A stretch of DNA of 64,000 nt from assembly GCA_036867785.1 (NCBI GenBank), contig CP145420.1, positions 620,001 to 684,000 of the forward strand. The letters are read 5' to 3'. Every line of letters starts with the position of its first letter. Position 1 is the first letter of the stretch. This stretch comes from Plasmodiophora brassicae. Lineage: Eukaryota > Endomyxa: Phytomyxea > Phytomyxea > Plasmodiophorida. A program made the position numbers and the translations under genes. Of this stretch, positions 45,709 through 54,567 are shown one piece after another. The notes beneath the pieces are model-generated. The model was not told the origin of the DNA, made no database searches, and saw only the letters and a list, made by a program, of their open reading frames with translations.

Positions 45709-45981
45709 ACTGCCCAGCAGCATACGCCCATCTGTTCATACACCGGGTTTGCCACACGTTGCAACATGAGCGCGTAATCGAACCCTCTAAGTCAGCTGCT
45801 ATCCCTACTGATCGCATGATGTACTTCGGGGAGAAGAGTGCCGTCTGACGTCCAAGGAGGCAGACTGAAACGGCGGTCCTGGTGCGCGTTCTTGCCGAGT
45901 TGCCCCGGTCGGTCGTAGTACGCGGCAATGTCGTTCCTAGACCAGGGTGCAGGACGGTGAAACACGACGTGTATTGGGATA

Positions 45982-47133
45982 TCAGAACAGGGCATACACA
46001 AGACCGACGACGACGGCAACGGGGACGGTGGCCTTGCCGGCGGCCGACGTCTGGCTTCGCGTGCGCTCCGGTTTCGTGGAGGACTGACTGGTACGTGCCA
46101 TCATCATGCCAACCGACGCGAGGGCGGCGCCAGTGGCACCCAGGGTCAAGGCCCGGTTGGCAGATTGCTGTCGGATGACCTGCTGCACGGCGGTCTTCCT
46201 CATCGAGGCAGCGGCCAGCCCGGCACCGGCAAAGGCCACGCCAGTGAAGAGCAGGTTCCTGTTGCGCCTCTCGCGCAGGGCACGCTCATTCTGCTCGTTC
46301 TGCAGGCGCTGCTCTTCCAGGGCCATCTGCCTGGCCAGCTGGACCCGTTCCCGCTGCTCGGCCGCCATCCGCGCCTTCTTCAACGCCTCCGTCTCTGTGC
46401 GTTTCCCGATGATGTCCAGCTCGGCCTCGTGCTGCTTGCGCTTCGTGTCGGCGTCGATCGCCGCCTCGTTGACCTGCTGGTCCAGCTTCGCCAGGACCAC
46501 AGACGTCTCCGTGACGATATTGTTCAGCTTCTTCTCGGTCTCCAAGCGGGTCTTCTCCTGGTGCGCAACAAGCTCACACTGCTTCTCCTTCAACTTCTTA
46601 TCGTAGTAGCTCTTGAACGCTCGTCCGCCCTCGTTGATCACAGACGTGGCGGCATCGCATTTGGTTGCCACCTTCTGGGTGTCCTGGTACAGCCTCATCT
46701 GCTTCGCGTTGTAGTGCCCGTCGACAATGGCGTTGGCGGCGCGGAAGACTCCTTTGGTGACCGAGGTGCCCAGAGCGTTCGTGGCCAGACAGGCGTCGTG
46801 GGCAACATGCTGGGCGGTGTCGCAGACGGTGCCGAGCATGTTCGCGCCGACACCAGATACCTCAGCGGCCGCTGGTGCGATCTTGCCGAACGCCTCACTG
46901 CCGGCCTGGCTGAGGACCACGGCAGCGCCGCCCAGCTTCTCAGCAACCTTCTCGCCCTTTTCGCCTACATGCCGAACGGCTTCACCAGCGACCGCCATGG
47001 TGCGCTCACCGCGTTCAGCAAGGGACCCGATCCCCATCAAGTCTTCACCAGGGCGAAATGCAGCGTTGCAGGTAAGCACAATGACGGCAAGGACGACGAG
47101 ACGAGCGTGTGAGGACGACGAAAGGCGTGGCAT
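45982..47133 (-). CDS. Secreted coiled-coil/GA-helix family protein, member 1
   Basis: A 383-residue intronless protein of an unrecognised family that fills this 8.5 kb cluster. A signal peptide (RLVVLAVIVLTCNAAF) is followed by an Ala/Gly/Val-rich amphipathic region with LEA-like character (AVAGEAVRHVGEKGEKVAEK), several Cys, and a charged coiled coil (about residues 190-285). Then come two Gly/Ala hydrophobic helices, LLFTGVAFAGAGLAAASM and RALTLGATGAALASVGMMMA, a polar Thr/Ser/Arg linker and a short C-terminal hydrophobic end, VPVAVVVGLVYALF, with no basic tail. The second helix is the family signature. Topology is inferred: exported, then membrane-held or membrane-active. Confidence 0.8.
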   Translation of the reverse strand: MPRLSSSSHARLVVLAVIVLTCNAAFRPGEDLMGIGSLAERGERTMAVAGEAVRHVGEKGEKVAEKLGGAAVVLSQAGSEAFGKIAPAAAEVSGVGANMLGTVCDTAQHVAHDACLATNALGTSVTKGVFRAANAIVDGHYNAKQMRLYQDTQKVATKCDAATSVINEGGRAFKSYYDKKLKEKQCELVAHQEKTRLETEKKLNNIVTETSVVLAKLDQQVNEAAIDADTKRKQHEAELDIIGKRTETEALKKARMAAEQRERVQLARQMALEEQRLQNEQNERALRERRNRNLLFTGVAFAGAGLAAASMRKTAVQQVIRQQSANRALTLGATGAALASVGMMMARTSQSSTKPERTRSQTSAAGKATVPVAVVVGLVYALF

Positions 47134-47578
47134 TGTTGCGGGATCAGGGGGACTCTTACGCGTGCAGAAGGTTGATAGTACTTGTGGTAGTGTTCGTAGA
47201 GAGTATTGGTAGTAGTAGTGGTGGTGGTGGCGGTGTGGTAGTTCAATGAACGCGTTCGATATAACAATGAGGCGGTGGGCAGGATTGCCGAGCTCGAATT
47301 TAGCGTTCTTGACAAACCTTGGATGGTGAGATTCCAGATTAGGAAATGGCCTCGCGACGAATTTAGAGCTGATGCGGAATTAGAAGAGTGGCAAATCAGG
47401 GAACACACGAGGTGACCACCCAGCGACGTGCTGCCCGTCCGCATGGTCTATTCTACATTCAACGACTGATCTCAGCAACGCCACTAGGAAACGAACTCGA
47501 ATACCGCCGCCCGGCTGTGCTGCTCGACTCGCGCTTATCTGTAGACGTTCCAGCTAATCGCACGCCTACGTACCCTCG
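47134..47578. promoter_or_regulatory. Divergent promoter region of members 1 and 2 with AATTTAG elements
   Basis: Between two divergent family members. AATTTAG occurs at 47297-47303 and 47360-47366, with close variants CAGATTAGG and GGAATTAGA near 47335 and 47376. A TGGTAGTAG/TGG simple repeat lies at about 47205-47240. The same 7-mer recurs ahead of other family members, which suggests a shared control element (inference). Confidence 0.4.
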
Positions 47579-48508
47579 ATGTCACGGAAACTGCTCCTGC
47601 TCTCTGCAGGATTGCTCCTAACCGTCGCGTTGGCGCACGAGGGAGAGGCCCAACCCGGTTGTTTGACCAGGGCATACCAGTATTGCTGCTCGAAGGCCAT
47701 CGAGTGTTTCGATTACTACACAGGGATTCAGGAGGAAAGGGATATCGCGGAGGAGCGGAAGGCCTGCGCCAACGCGAAGTTGATTTGCGATGGTGTTGCT
47801 GCCGGCGGACAGATCCTCGATGCTTGCCTCGAATCCCAACACAAGAAGGTTAAGAACCGTTTTAAGTTTGACCAAGCATGCATTCGACAGCTCCATGTGG
47901 AAGAAATGAAGGATATTACGCATCGCCACCAGAAGATGGACGCTGAGGCCGAGGCCGCCTGCATCAAGAACATCATCGATAAGCAGATCGAGAGGGATCT
48001 GGAGGACATTGAAAAGGGTTGTGAAGCGAAGGACAAGGAGCTGAAAGCGGCCAGAGAGCAATTGAAACGGAAGTATCTTCAGGAAAAGCAGTTGCTGGAG
48101 AAAGAGCAAGAGGAGCAGGACCACCTAATGACGGAAGAGCGGATTAACGACGAGTCGAGCCAGAAAGAGAGGAAGATGAGAACAACGATGTTGGGAGCAG
48201 GCATCGGATTGACAGCGCTAACAGCCGCGTCTCTGATGCATTCCAAGCAGATCGTCATTGAGCGCCAAAGGTCGACGGCCAAAGCGGTTCACCTCGGTAT
48301 GGGAGCGGCCGCATCTGTCGCACTGGTGACCAGGTTCATCCGCAACCGTAAAGCGCCTGTCGACGAGGCCCAAATGCCACCAATCAAGACACGCCGTCCG
48401 ACGTCATCGGCTTCCGTCCCCGTACTTGGCATTATACTGGGAGTCACCGGTGTCTGCCTCTTCCTCCTTGTGGTTGTTGTCGCGATCGTGCTCCACAAAC
48501 GCAAATAA
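47579..48508 (+). CDS. Secreted coiled-coil/GA-helix family protein, member 2
   Basis: A 309-residue intronless protein. Signal peptide: KLLLLSAGLLLTVALAHEGE. A Cys-rich segment follows (GCLTRAYQYCCSKAIECFDY, then CANAKLICDG and ACLESQHKK), unlike its neighbours, then a long charged coiled coil (about residues 95-200). Two Gly/Ala helices come next: TTMLGAGIGLTALTAASLM and AVHLGMGAAASVALVTRFI. A polar linker leads to the strongest membrane anchor of the family, VLGIILGVTGVCLFLLVVVV, ending in the basic tail LHKRK. A type I membrane protein with cleaved signal is the simplest reading. Confidence 0.82.
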   Translation: MSRKLLLLSAGLLLTVALAHEGEAQPGCLTRAYQYCCSKAIECFDYYTGIQEERDIAEERKACANAKLICDGVAAGGQILDACLESQHKKVKNRFKFDQACIRQLHVEEMKDITHRHQKMDAEAEAACIKNIIDKQIERDLEDIEKGCEAKDKELKAAREQLKRKYLQEKQLLEKEQEEQDHLMTEERINDESSQKERKMRTTMLGAGIGLTALTAASLMHSKQIVIERQRSTAKAVHLGMGAAASVALVTRFIRNRKAPVDEAQMPPIKTRRPTSSASVPVLGIILGVTGVCLFLLVVVVAIVLHKRK

Positions 48509-48722
48509 AACGAGTCCTGCATCTTCGACAGCGCGTCCGTACATGACTAGGTCTGAGGAGCTAGCAACTGCCCTTCTGACCTAGTAATATTGACAGCCAG
48601 TGTGGTTATCGGTTAGATGCCGCCCTGAATTACTATGAGGAACGGCTGAGAGTACCTGCAGGGGGACGCTGTGTTTCATATCTGTTCGTGTAATTGAAGG
48701 GTATTGCAGAAAGGTTCATTCA

Positions 48723-49973
48723 TCAAAACATGAGAGTAGTACTGGAGGGTTGCGTCTGGGAACCGGTTCGCTTGTTGTAGACGACGACGCCCGCGACGAC
48801 ACCGGCGAACAGAACGCACCCCGCAATGACGCATGACACGATGGTGGCAACAGGGAGGCTGCTCTGCTTCGCCTTGCTCGCCTTCTGGGTGTCCTCCATC
48901 CGCTTACGGCGTTCATCATGCGAGCGGGCGAACATTGTCGCCAGACCGACACCAGCAGCAGCCACCGCCCCAAGTTTCATGGCGCTGCTCGCTGTGCTTG
49001 GCTTGACGGCAAACAGTGTGTCCGGCTTGACCGGTTTCAACGCCCAAGCACCTAGCCCAAGCGCCAATGCGCTTCCGCCGGCCGCCGCCAGGCCCATTTT
49101 CGTTTGCTGTAGTGCCAGCTCCTTGCGCCTTTCTTCTTCGTCCATCCTTCGTTGATGTTCCTTCTGCTCGCTCTCCAACTTGGCCTTGCGTTCGTTGTCC
49201 AGCGTTTTCTCGACCATCCACTTGGCGCTGGCAACAGCCTTGGTTTCCTCCAGGCCTTGCAGTGTGTCGTCAGTCATCGCCCAGTGCTCTTTCTCCTTCG
49301 TCTTGGCTTTCAGAGCTTTGATTTGTTCCTGGGACTTCAAGTTCGTCGATGTCATCCCGACAAGGCATTCGGATGCAGTCGTACACAATCCAATCGTGGC
49401 GTCGTACGCCTTCTTCTTGACGTCGGTGTCGAACTTTTTCTCCAGCGAGTCGACAGCCGTGGTGGTTGCCGTAGTCGCCACGTTCAACTTGGCTCGGAGT
49501 AGGTTGGCGTCCTGAATGGCCTCCTGTTGCTTGAGGTGACTTCTGGAGTCGATCCAGTTGCAAGCGAAGCCGCTTGTCCCGTCGATAGCCTTGGTCCCCA
49601 GATTGCTGACCGTGCCGGTCACGTCTGTCGAGATGCTCTTCGTGGCCTCGGCGACATGCGTGACGCCCTTGTCGACGTTATGGGTGATCTGGACCAGGGC
49701 GTCGCATCCGGGCTCGATCATGGTGCTCAGCGACTTGGTTGCCGCAGTGGACGCGTCGAGCAACGTGCCAGCAGCTTTCTCAGCATGGTCCGCGAAAGCC
49801 TTGCCGTCGCTGGCGGCTTGTTTTACGGTCCGCTCACCGGCGTTCATCACCTTGGTGCTGCCGCTAAAGTAGCCGAGCATGGCTGCAGGCGTCGCATAGA
49901 CGGTAAGAGAAGGGCCCAGTATCATCACCAATAGCACCAGCGACAGAAGTGAGTGCGGTCGAAAGAGGGTCAT
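48723..49973 (-). CDS. Secreted coiled-coil/GA-helix family protein, member 3
   Basis: A 416-residue intronless protein, the longest member. Start at 49973 because MTLFRPHSLLSLVLLVMILG is a good signal peptide; the frame is open further upstream. An Ala/Thr/Lys-rich region (AGERTVKQAASDGKAFADHA) resembles that of member 1, with Cys near PGCDAL, FACNWI and LCTTASECL. A coiled coil (NERKAKLESEQKEHQRRMDE) is followed by helix 1 (KMGLAAAGGSALALGLGAW), helix 2 (SAMKLGAVAAAGVGLATMFA, the family signature), and an anchor LPVATIVSCVIAGCVLFAGV with basic YNKR and a Ser/Thr-rich tail. Confidence 0.82.
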   Translation of the reverse strand: MTLFRPHSLLSLVLLVMILGPSLTVYATPAAMLGYFSGSTKVMNAGERTVKQAASDGKAFADHAEKAAGTLLDASTAATKSLSTMIEPGCDALVQITHNVDKGVTHVAEATKSISTDVTGTVSNLGTKAIDGTSGFACNWIDSRSHLKQQEAIQDANLLRAKLNVATTATTTAVDSLEKKFDTDVKKKAYDATIGLCTTASECLVGMTSTNLKSQEQIKALKAKTKEKEHWAMTDDTLQGLEETKAVASAKWMVEKTLDNERKAKLESEQKEHQRRMDEEERRKELALQQTKMGLAAAGGSALALGLGAWALKPVKPDTLFAVKPSTASSAMKLGAVAAAGVGLATMFARSHDERRKRMEDTQKASKAKQSSLPVATIVSCVIAGCVLFAGVVAGVVVYNKRTGSQTQPSSTTLMF

Positions 49974-50447
49974 GACGTTTGAAGGGACAGGTGTCGTTGC
50001 CTTTGATTGCTGGCGGAAGATAGTAGGTAGATGGTACTGTGATGGTAGTAGCGGATCGTGCGGATGTTGCGAACGAGGGATCGATATAAGAATGAATCGA
50101 TTCTGGTCCCGCACTTCGGATTTAGGTTCGCCAGAGAGACCATGTGACCGCATCGTTCCCAGGCACACACCTAAATCCGACATCGGGCCCCAGATCCCTC
50201 TAAATTCGGGTTTTGGCTGGCAGCCGTCCCAGGGGTCCGCATCTAAAATTGGCACGTACAGCATGCACCGATCCATTCAGCAATCGAATTGGTTCCAGCG
50301 GATGCTCGTATTTAGAAACATCAGTACGAGAACGGCACCAGGCATTTATATAATCCATACCGAGTGCTACCTGACAGACGACACGACTTCAACCACCGAC
50401 CACCTCTACAACTTCACCGCATCGGCCACTATAAGTGAAGAGCACTC
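49974..50447. promoter_or_regulatory. Divergent promoter region of members 3 and 4 with paired inverted elements
   Basis: CGGATTTAGG at 50117-50126 and its exact reverse complement CCTAAATCCG at 50170-50179 form an inverted pair 43 bases apart. Further elements of the same kind: CTAAATT (50200-50206), TCTAAAATT (50242-50250) and ATTTAGAA (from 50310). A promoter function is inferred from position between divergent relatives and recurrence elsewhere in the cluster. Confidence 0.45.
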
Positions 50448-51398
50448 ATGTTAATGAGCCACGCTCACCTGCAGGGGGGACGTCGCTGTACCGCAATTCT
50501 GCTCATGGCTGTCATCATGCTAGTCCATATGGTTAGTGGCGGCTTGATCACTGGCGTGGCCGTCGTAGGTACTGTGAAACTAGCTGCGAACGGCTGTCAG
50601 CAACACGTAAATCACAAGAAGGAGACAATCCGGGCCGACGCCGACCGTTACGAGAAAATGACAAAGACGCTCGGTGCCGCGATTCAGGTATCGGCTGATG
50701 CAGTGAAAACATCGTACTCTGCCGATGCTGAACGAGACCATATCCGGACGAGTCTGCTGGAGGACGAACTGGAGAAACTGCACGAGAGCAATAAGGCCGA
50801 GAAGGACCATAGGGCTGATATAGAGAGAAAGAAGACGCGGACGGAACTGGAGACCTATCGAACAGAGGCATCGATTGACGACAGGATGCAGCAGGCCTTG
50901 GTCGAATCCAGAAAGAAGTCCTGCGAGCTGGAGGCCATCAAACAAGAACTCAGAGAACTCGAACGCCTTGAAGAGGAGCGCCACAAACAGGAACAGCGGC
51001 GGCAACAGATCGGTAAGGTCGAGGAGGACACAGCTCAATCCATTTCACGAGCCCAGGCCCAAAGCCAGATTGCCGTCGTCGCTGCACTGGGCCTTCTTGG
51101 TACCGGAGCACTCACTGCCCGGCGCTCATCGAAACAAGCTGTTGTTGCGCAGCAAAGGAAGAAGAACCACGCTATGACGCTTGGGGCAGTCACCGCAGCG
51201 TCCGTTGGCATGGCGACCATGTTCGCTCGCCGTCGCGAGTGGACTCGTACGACAGCAGTGAACAACGATCTTCCTTCCGCAGGCAGTACTGATGATGCAG
51301 AACTTCCCGTCGGCGTCATTGTCGGCGCAGTCGTCGGTGGTGTCGCGCTGCTCGCAGCTGTCATTGCCATCGTTGCTATCGCCAACAAGGGAAACTAA
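50448..51398 (+). CDS. Secreted coiled-coil/GA-helix family protein, member 4
   Basis: A 316-residue intronless protein. A hydrophobic segment at residues 14-45 (CTAILLMAVIMLVHMVSGGL, then ITGVAVVGTVKLAANG) serves as signal peptide or signal anchor. The middle is a long Glu/Lys/Arg coiled coil (about 50-205; ELRELERLEEERHKQEQRRQ). Helix 1 is IAVVAALGLLGTGALTA, then RRSSKQAVVAQQRKKNHA, helix 2 MTLGAVTAASVGMATMFARR, a polar Thr/Ser linker, and the anchor PVGVIVGAVVGGVALLAAVI with short ANKGN tail. Helix 2 is nearly identical to that of member 3, the clearest paralogy in the cluster. Confidence 0.82.
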   Translation: MLMSHAHLQGGRRCTAILLMAVIMLVHMVSGGLITGVAVVGTVKLAANGCQQHVNHKKETIRADADRYEKMTKTLGAAIQVSADAVKTSYSADAERDHIRTSLLEDELEKLHESNKAEKDHRADIERKKTRTELETYRTEASIDDRMQQALVESRKKSCELEAIKQELRELERLEEERHKQEQRRQQIGKVEEDTAQSISRAQAQSQIAVVAALGLLGTGALTARRSSKQAVVAQQRKKNHAMTLGAVTAASVGMATMFARRREWTRTTAVNNDLPSAGSTDDAELPVGVIVGAVVGGVALLAAVIAIVAIANKGN

Positions 51399-51736
51399 TA
51401 CACGGAATGAAGACCAGAACTGACCAGATGCGACCGAGTAATCGCCCGGAACTATGTAGCGTCAGCGATTCTCGGGCCGTTCGGCGACCGGGCATATCTA
51501 CCGGATTAAGAATCTCCCATCTGGCGCTCCCCACCCGTCCTAAGTTTAGACCACAGGTTCGTCCCATTTTAGAAGGGAACTTCGCGGTCGCGCGATCGGA
51601 CCATTTTCTAAGAGGCCCAATCGTACGTGCGGCTTCGATTCTGCCCAAACTTCTTCCCGGCTGATACTCTAATCTGCCATTCTTCTCACGGCCAGCTCTA
51701 AGAACACGTCGGCTCTGCGTACGAACACAAAAGGCA
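51399..51736. promoter_or_regulatory. Spacer between members 4 and 5 with TTTAGA-type elements
   Basis: It contains AGTTTAGACC (from 51543), CATTTTAGAAG (from 51565) and ATTTTCTAAG (from 51603), variants of the element seen ahead of other members, spaced 20-40 bases. No gene seen. Confidence 0.35.
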
Positions 51737-52468
51737 ATGAACGTCATCAGTGCCGCGCCGGGCTTAATTCAAACTGCCACTAAGCTTTGCAGCAATTTCG
51801 TGGAGAAGCGCCAAAAGGAGCACGAACTGAAAGTACAGGTCGAATCGTCGTCCAGAGTTAACAGCGTATCCCGCCAACTGGAGGATCAAACAAGAGCTGA
51901 AGACACCAAGCATAAAGACAGGATGCGTGCCATGGAAGCCGACGACCTCCAAAGAGACTTGAACCACAAAGACGAAGTCGAGAAGTACAAAGCGAACAAG
52001 TCTACCAATGATGAGACCAAGAGCGAGGTGCAAGACAAGTTGCAGGCCGCCCTCGCTGAAGAGGAGACGAAGCGAAGGAGTGCAGAGATACATCGCAAGC
52101 GTATCGAGGCAGAGGCTGCCGCTGAGAAAAGGATGCTCGAGCAGACGCGCGACAAGATGGCCCCGATCGCGATCGCCAGCGCCGGAGCAGGTGCCGCCCT
52201 TGGTACTGTCCTCGCCTATGGGACCAGGGGCATAAGGATGCCCAACGACGAGCCCGTTGTATTGCGATCTACAGCTGGTTTTGGCTCAGCCGCTCTGGCA
52301 ACTGTTGCGTTCGCTGCATTACTCTCGAAACGTCGACGCCAAACGCGACCCACTGTTCAACACCAGACACAGACGGTGCACCACAATACCAGCTCTGGGG
52401 GACAGTCCCTTTCAACGATGTCCTGCGTCCTAGTGTGTATCTGCCTGACCATCTCTACGCTCCTGTGA
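51737..52468 (+). CDS. Coiled-coil/GA-helix family protein, member 5 (no signal peptide)
   Basis: A 243-residue intronless protein. Unlike its neighbours it starts MNVISAAPGLIQTATKLCSN with no signal peptide; either the first exon is missed or the protein stays in the cytosol. The coiled coil runs from about 20 to 145 (EDTKHKDRMRAMEADDLQRD). Helix 1 is MAPIAIASAGAGAALGTVLA and helix 2 GFGSAALATVAFAALLS followed by KRRRQ. A polar linker ends in a C-terminal hydrophobic segment SCVLVCICLTISTLL right at the stop. Helix 2 is more diverged than in members 1-4. Confidence 0.75.
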   Translation: MNVISAAPGLIQTATKLCSNFVEKRQKEHELKVQVESSSRVNSVSRQLEDQTRAEDTKHKDRMRAMEADDLQRDLNHKDEVEKYKANKSTNDETKSEVQDKLQAALAEEETKRRSAEIHRKRIEAEAAAEKRMLEQTRDKMAPIAIASAGAGAALGTVLAYGTRGIRMPNDEPVVLRSTAGFGSAALATVAFAALLSKRRRQTRPTVQHQTQTVHHNTSSGGQSLSTMSCVLVCICLTISTLL

Positions 52469-52812
52469 TCGATATTTCTAAAGTGCTCATGGGATCAATC
52501 GCATTCATTCTCTCTTTGCTGCTTGCTGCATAGCTACCTAAAGCATCGTCTGATATTGGGTACAGCAGGCGACGGGTGGGGCCGCAGTCGCTGCGAACCT
52601 ACCACCGAATTTGGAACGAGGCCAAATCCGGATTTGGAAGCGAATTGCGCTGACACTTGCTGGACTCGGTCGTTTCGTCACTTTCCATAATCCATCAGCC
52701 CGCACTATCAGACCATTACAGTCGCTCCCTCGCCTCCACCTACTGACCAGATCCCTCTAGCTAAAAGCTGGGCTAGCCATATAGTGCACATCCAAACCGT
52801 CGTCCGCCACAC
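52469..52812. promoter_or_regulatory. Spacer upstream of member 6 with a perfect 16-base palindrome
   Basis: CCAAATCCGGATTTGG at 52622-52637 is a perfect palindrome whose half-site GGATTTGG resembles the CGGATTTAGG elements at 50117 and 50170. A further GAATTTGG lies at about 52607. A dimeric transcription factor site is the likely meaning, but this is inference. Confidence 0.45.
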
Positions 52813-53712
52813 ATGACGTTCATCCCCGCTGCTTCCAGGTGCTTCGCTATGCTGCTCGTCTTCTTCCTCGTGTCGCGCGCAGAGGCGGTTAATCTACTCT
52901 TCTGGAGAAAAGCGAAGCAGCCCTTGACGATCATGTCAGGCCGTGAGAATGATCCAATGACAGCGGTGACGAATATCAAAATTTCCAACCTGCAGGAAGA
53001 GCACCACAAGGAGCGTCACCGCCTAAATGATACACTCGGGACCAAAGTGCACGAGTACGCTCTCAAGGACATCATCCGGCAGCAACGGCTGAAAAGGGTC
53101 AAAGATGCAGCAGCCAGATCGATGCAAGAGTTGGAAGAAGAGCAGAGGAAGTGCGACGAAGAGATTCGAAAGGCCGCTCTAGCAACCGAGGCGAAGCTCA
53201 AGCAAGAAGAGCAGAGGGTGCTCGATGCGCAAGCTGCGACATTGGCCGCCAGGGCATCGACCCAGCGCCTTCAGCGCAGGACGAAATACCTGGCAGGCGC
53301 CAGCATCACTCTTGGTGCAGGTGCTGGGATGGTGCTGGGTCGGGCGTCGTTCCGTCCGAAACCAGCCCTGCTGGCCATTCTCGAGGAATCCGGCATGAGT
53401 TTGAAAACTGCTGCCCTGGCAACAGCAGGCATCGCCGCCGCCGTTCTCACAAGTGCATCTCGCATCGAATCACAGCCGGTACCTATTGAACCAACATCTG
53501 CAGGCGCCGATGCTGCACCTAGTGGATCACGGCCGGTACCGACTGAACCAACATCTGCTGCCACCGATGCTGCCCCTAAGCGAACCCCGATATTGATCAT
53601 TACGGGCATCGCGGGAGGCGTCATTGTGCTCGTTGGCATTGTTGCCGGGTACTGCGCGTACCGCAGGTCGAAACGAACGTTAGTAACAACGCCGAGGTAC
53701 CTGTACTTTTGA
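52813..53712 (+). CDS. Secreted coiled-coil/GA-helix family protein, member 6
   Basis: A 299-residue intronless protein. Signal peptide: CFAMLLVFFLVSRAEAV. A coiled coil (about 55-155; LKRVKDAAARSMQELEEEQR) leads to helix 1 (LAGASITLGAGAGMVLG) and helix 2 (MSLKTAALATAGIAAAVLTS). The linker contains two tandem copies of a 20-residue Pro/Thr/Ala unit (VPIEPTSAGADAAPSGSRP and VPTEPTSAATDAAPKR, encoded from about 53480). The anchor ILIITGIAGGVIVLVGIVAG is followed by the basic YRRSKR. The truncated copy downstream at 54015-54430 is its closest relative. Confidence 0.8.
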   Translation: MTFIPAASRCFAMLLVFFLVSRAEAVNLLFWRKAKQPLTIMSGRENDPMTAVTNIKISNLQEEHHKERHRLNDTLGTKVHEYALKDIIRQQRLKRVKDAAARSMQELEEEQRKCDEEIRKAALATEAKLKQEEQRVLDAQAATLAARASTQRLQRRTKYLAGASITLGAGAGMVLGRASFRPKPALLAILEESGMSLKTAALATAGIAAAVLTSASRIESQPVPIEPTSAGADAAPSGSRPVPTEPTSAATDAAPKRTPILIITGIAGGVIVLVGIVAGYCAYRRSKRTLVTTPRYLYF

Positions 53713-54014
53713 ACTCCCGCGTTCTGCATCGTCGCGCGAACCGGAAGCGCTCTTGAACGACTATTGCAATGCGACGACCTACGAAGGCCTACGTACAGTG
53801 GCGGTTCAACGGAATCACATCAAATATAGTACTATTGTACGTGCTCGTGCATAACGTCCGTTGCACCGATCTCTGGAACCGAATAGTTTTGACCCCGAAG
53901 GAGACCAGGTTAACAGAAAACGCGAAGATGTCGCTCGCAATACGACGATCAGGCAAGGCACGTGCGCAGCCCTAGCTGCCGACGTCAACGCGACGACGGG
54001 CACCCTAGACGCAG
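53713..54014. other. Spacer before the damaged family copy
   Basis: No gene called. Short frames on both strands (for example 53769-53975, plus) show no family motif; if a signal peptide and coiled coil of the damaged copy once lay here they are no longer recognisable. Confidence 0.35.
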
Positions 54015-54430
54015 ATGCGCGAAGACATACGGAAGATCGAACAAGTAACCAGGCGCGTTGTCCAGGAAGAACGGCGGAAGCAATCCAATTACGCAGCGCC
54101 GAGGATGGCCGCCGGGATTGTGGCTGGCGTTAGGGCTGGTACCAGGCTCGGGCGAGCACTGTGGCGCACTAGGTAGGCCTTTCTTGCCCGATGTCGGCGG
54201 GGAATGCGCTGGCAACGGCCGGCATCGCCGCTGCACTAGTTACAACCTCTCGTCCCGATTCGAAACCGGCCCATACTGGTACAACCCCCGTTATCGTCCC
54301 CGATGCGCGAAACCGAAGCATCTCGCTGATCATGACGTTCGTCGCTGGCGGCGCCCTTGTTCTCGTTGGTACCGCTACTGGGTATATCCAGTTCCGCAGG
54401 TCAGGAGACACTCTGCTGTCGCCCTACTGA
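54015..54430 (+). pseudogene. Degraded copy of the coiled-coil/GA-helix family (closest to member 6)
   Basis: The frame from 54015 reads a short coiled coil (IRKIEQVTRRVVQEERRKQS) and helix 1 (MAAGIVAGVRAGTRLGRALW), then stops at 54176. In another frame from about 54191 the rest continues: ALATAGIAAALVTTSRP (helix 2), a shortened linker and an anchor ITFV-type span (GGALVLVGTATGYIQF) with FRRSG and the stop at 54430. Blocks and order match member 6. One frameshift and loss of the N-terminal half (signal peptide and most of the coiled coil) point to a decaying duplicate. A rescuing intron is unlikely because the only candidate acceptor would remove helix 2. Confidence 0.6.
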
Positions 54431-54567
54431 CAGCGTTATTAACACCGTCGTCCTTAAAGCGAACGGCATCGTTGAATAAATACGATATGGGCGATCTACA
54501 CAAGATACATGCGTTCATTGCCGATCGCTGTGATTGACTGGTACGACGCTGGACGATAAAGCCGACA

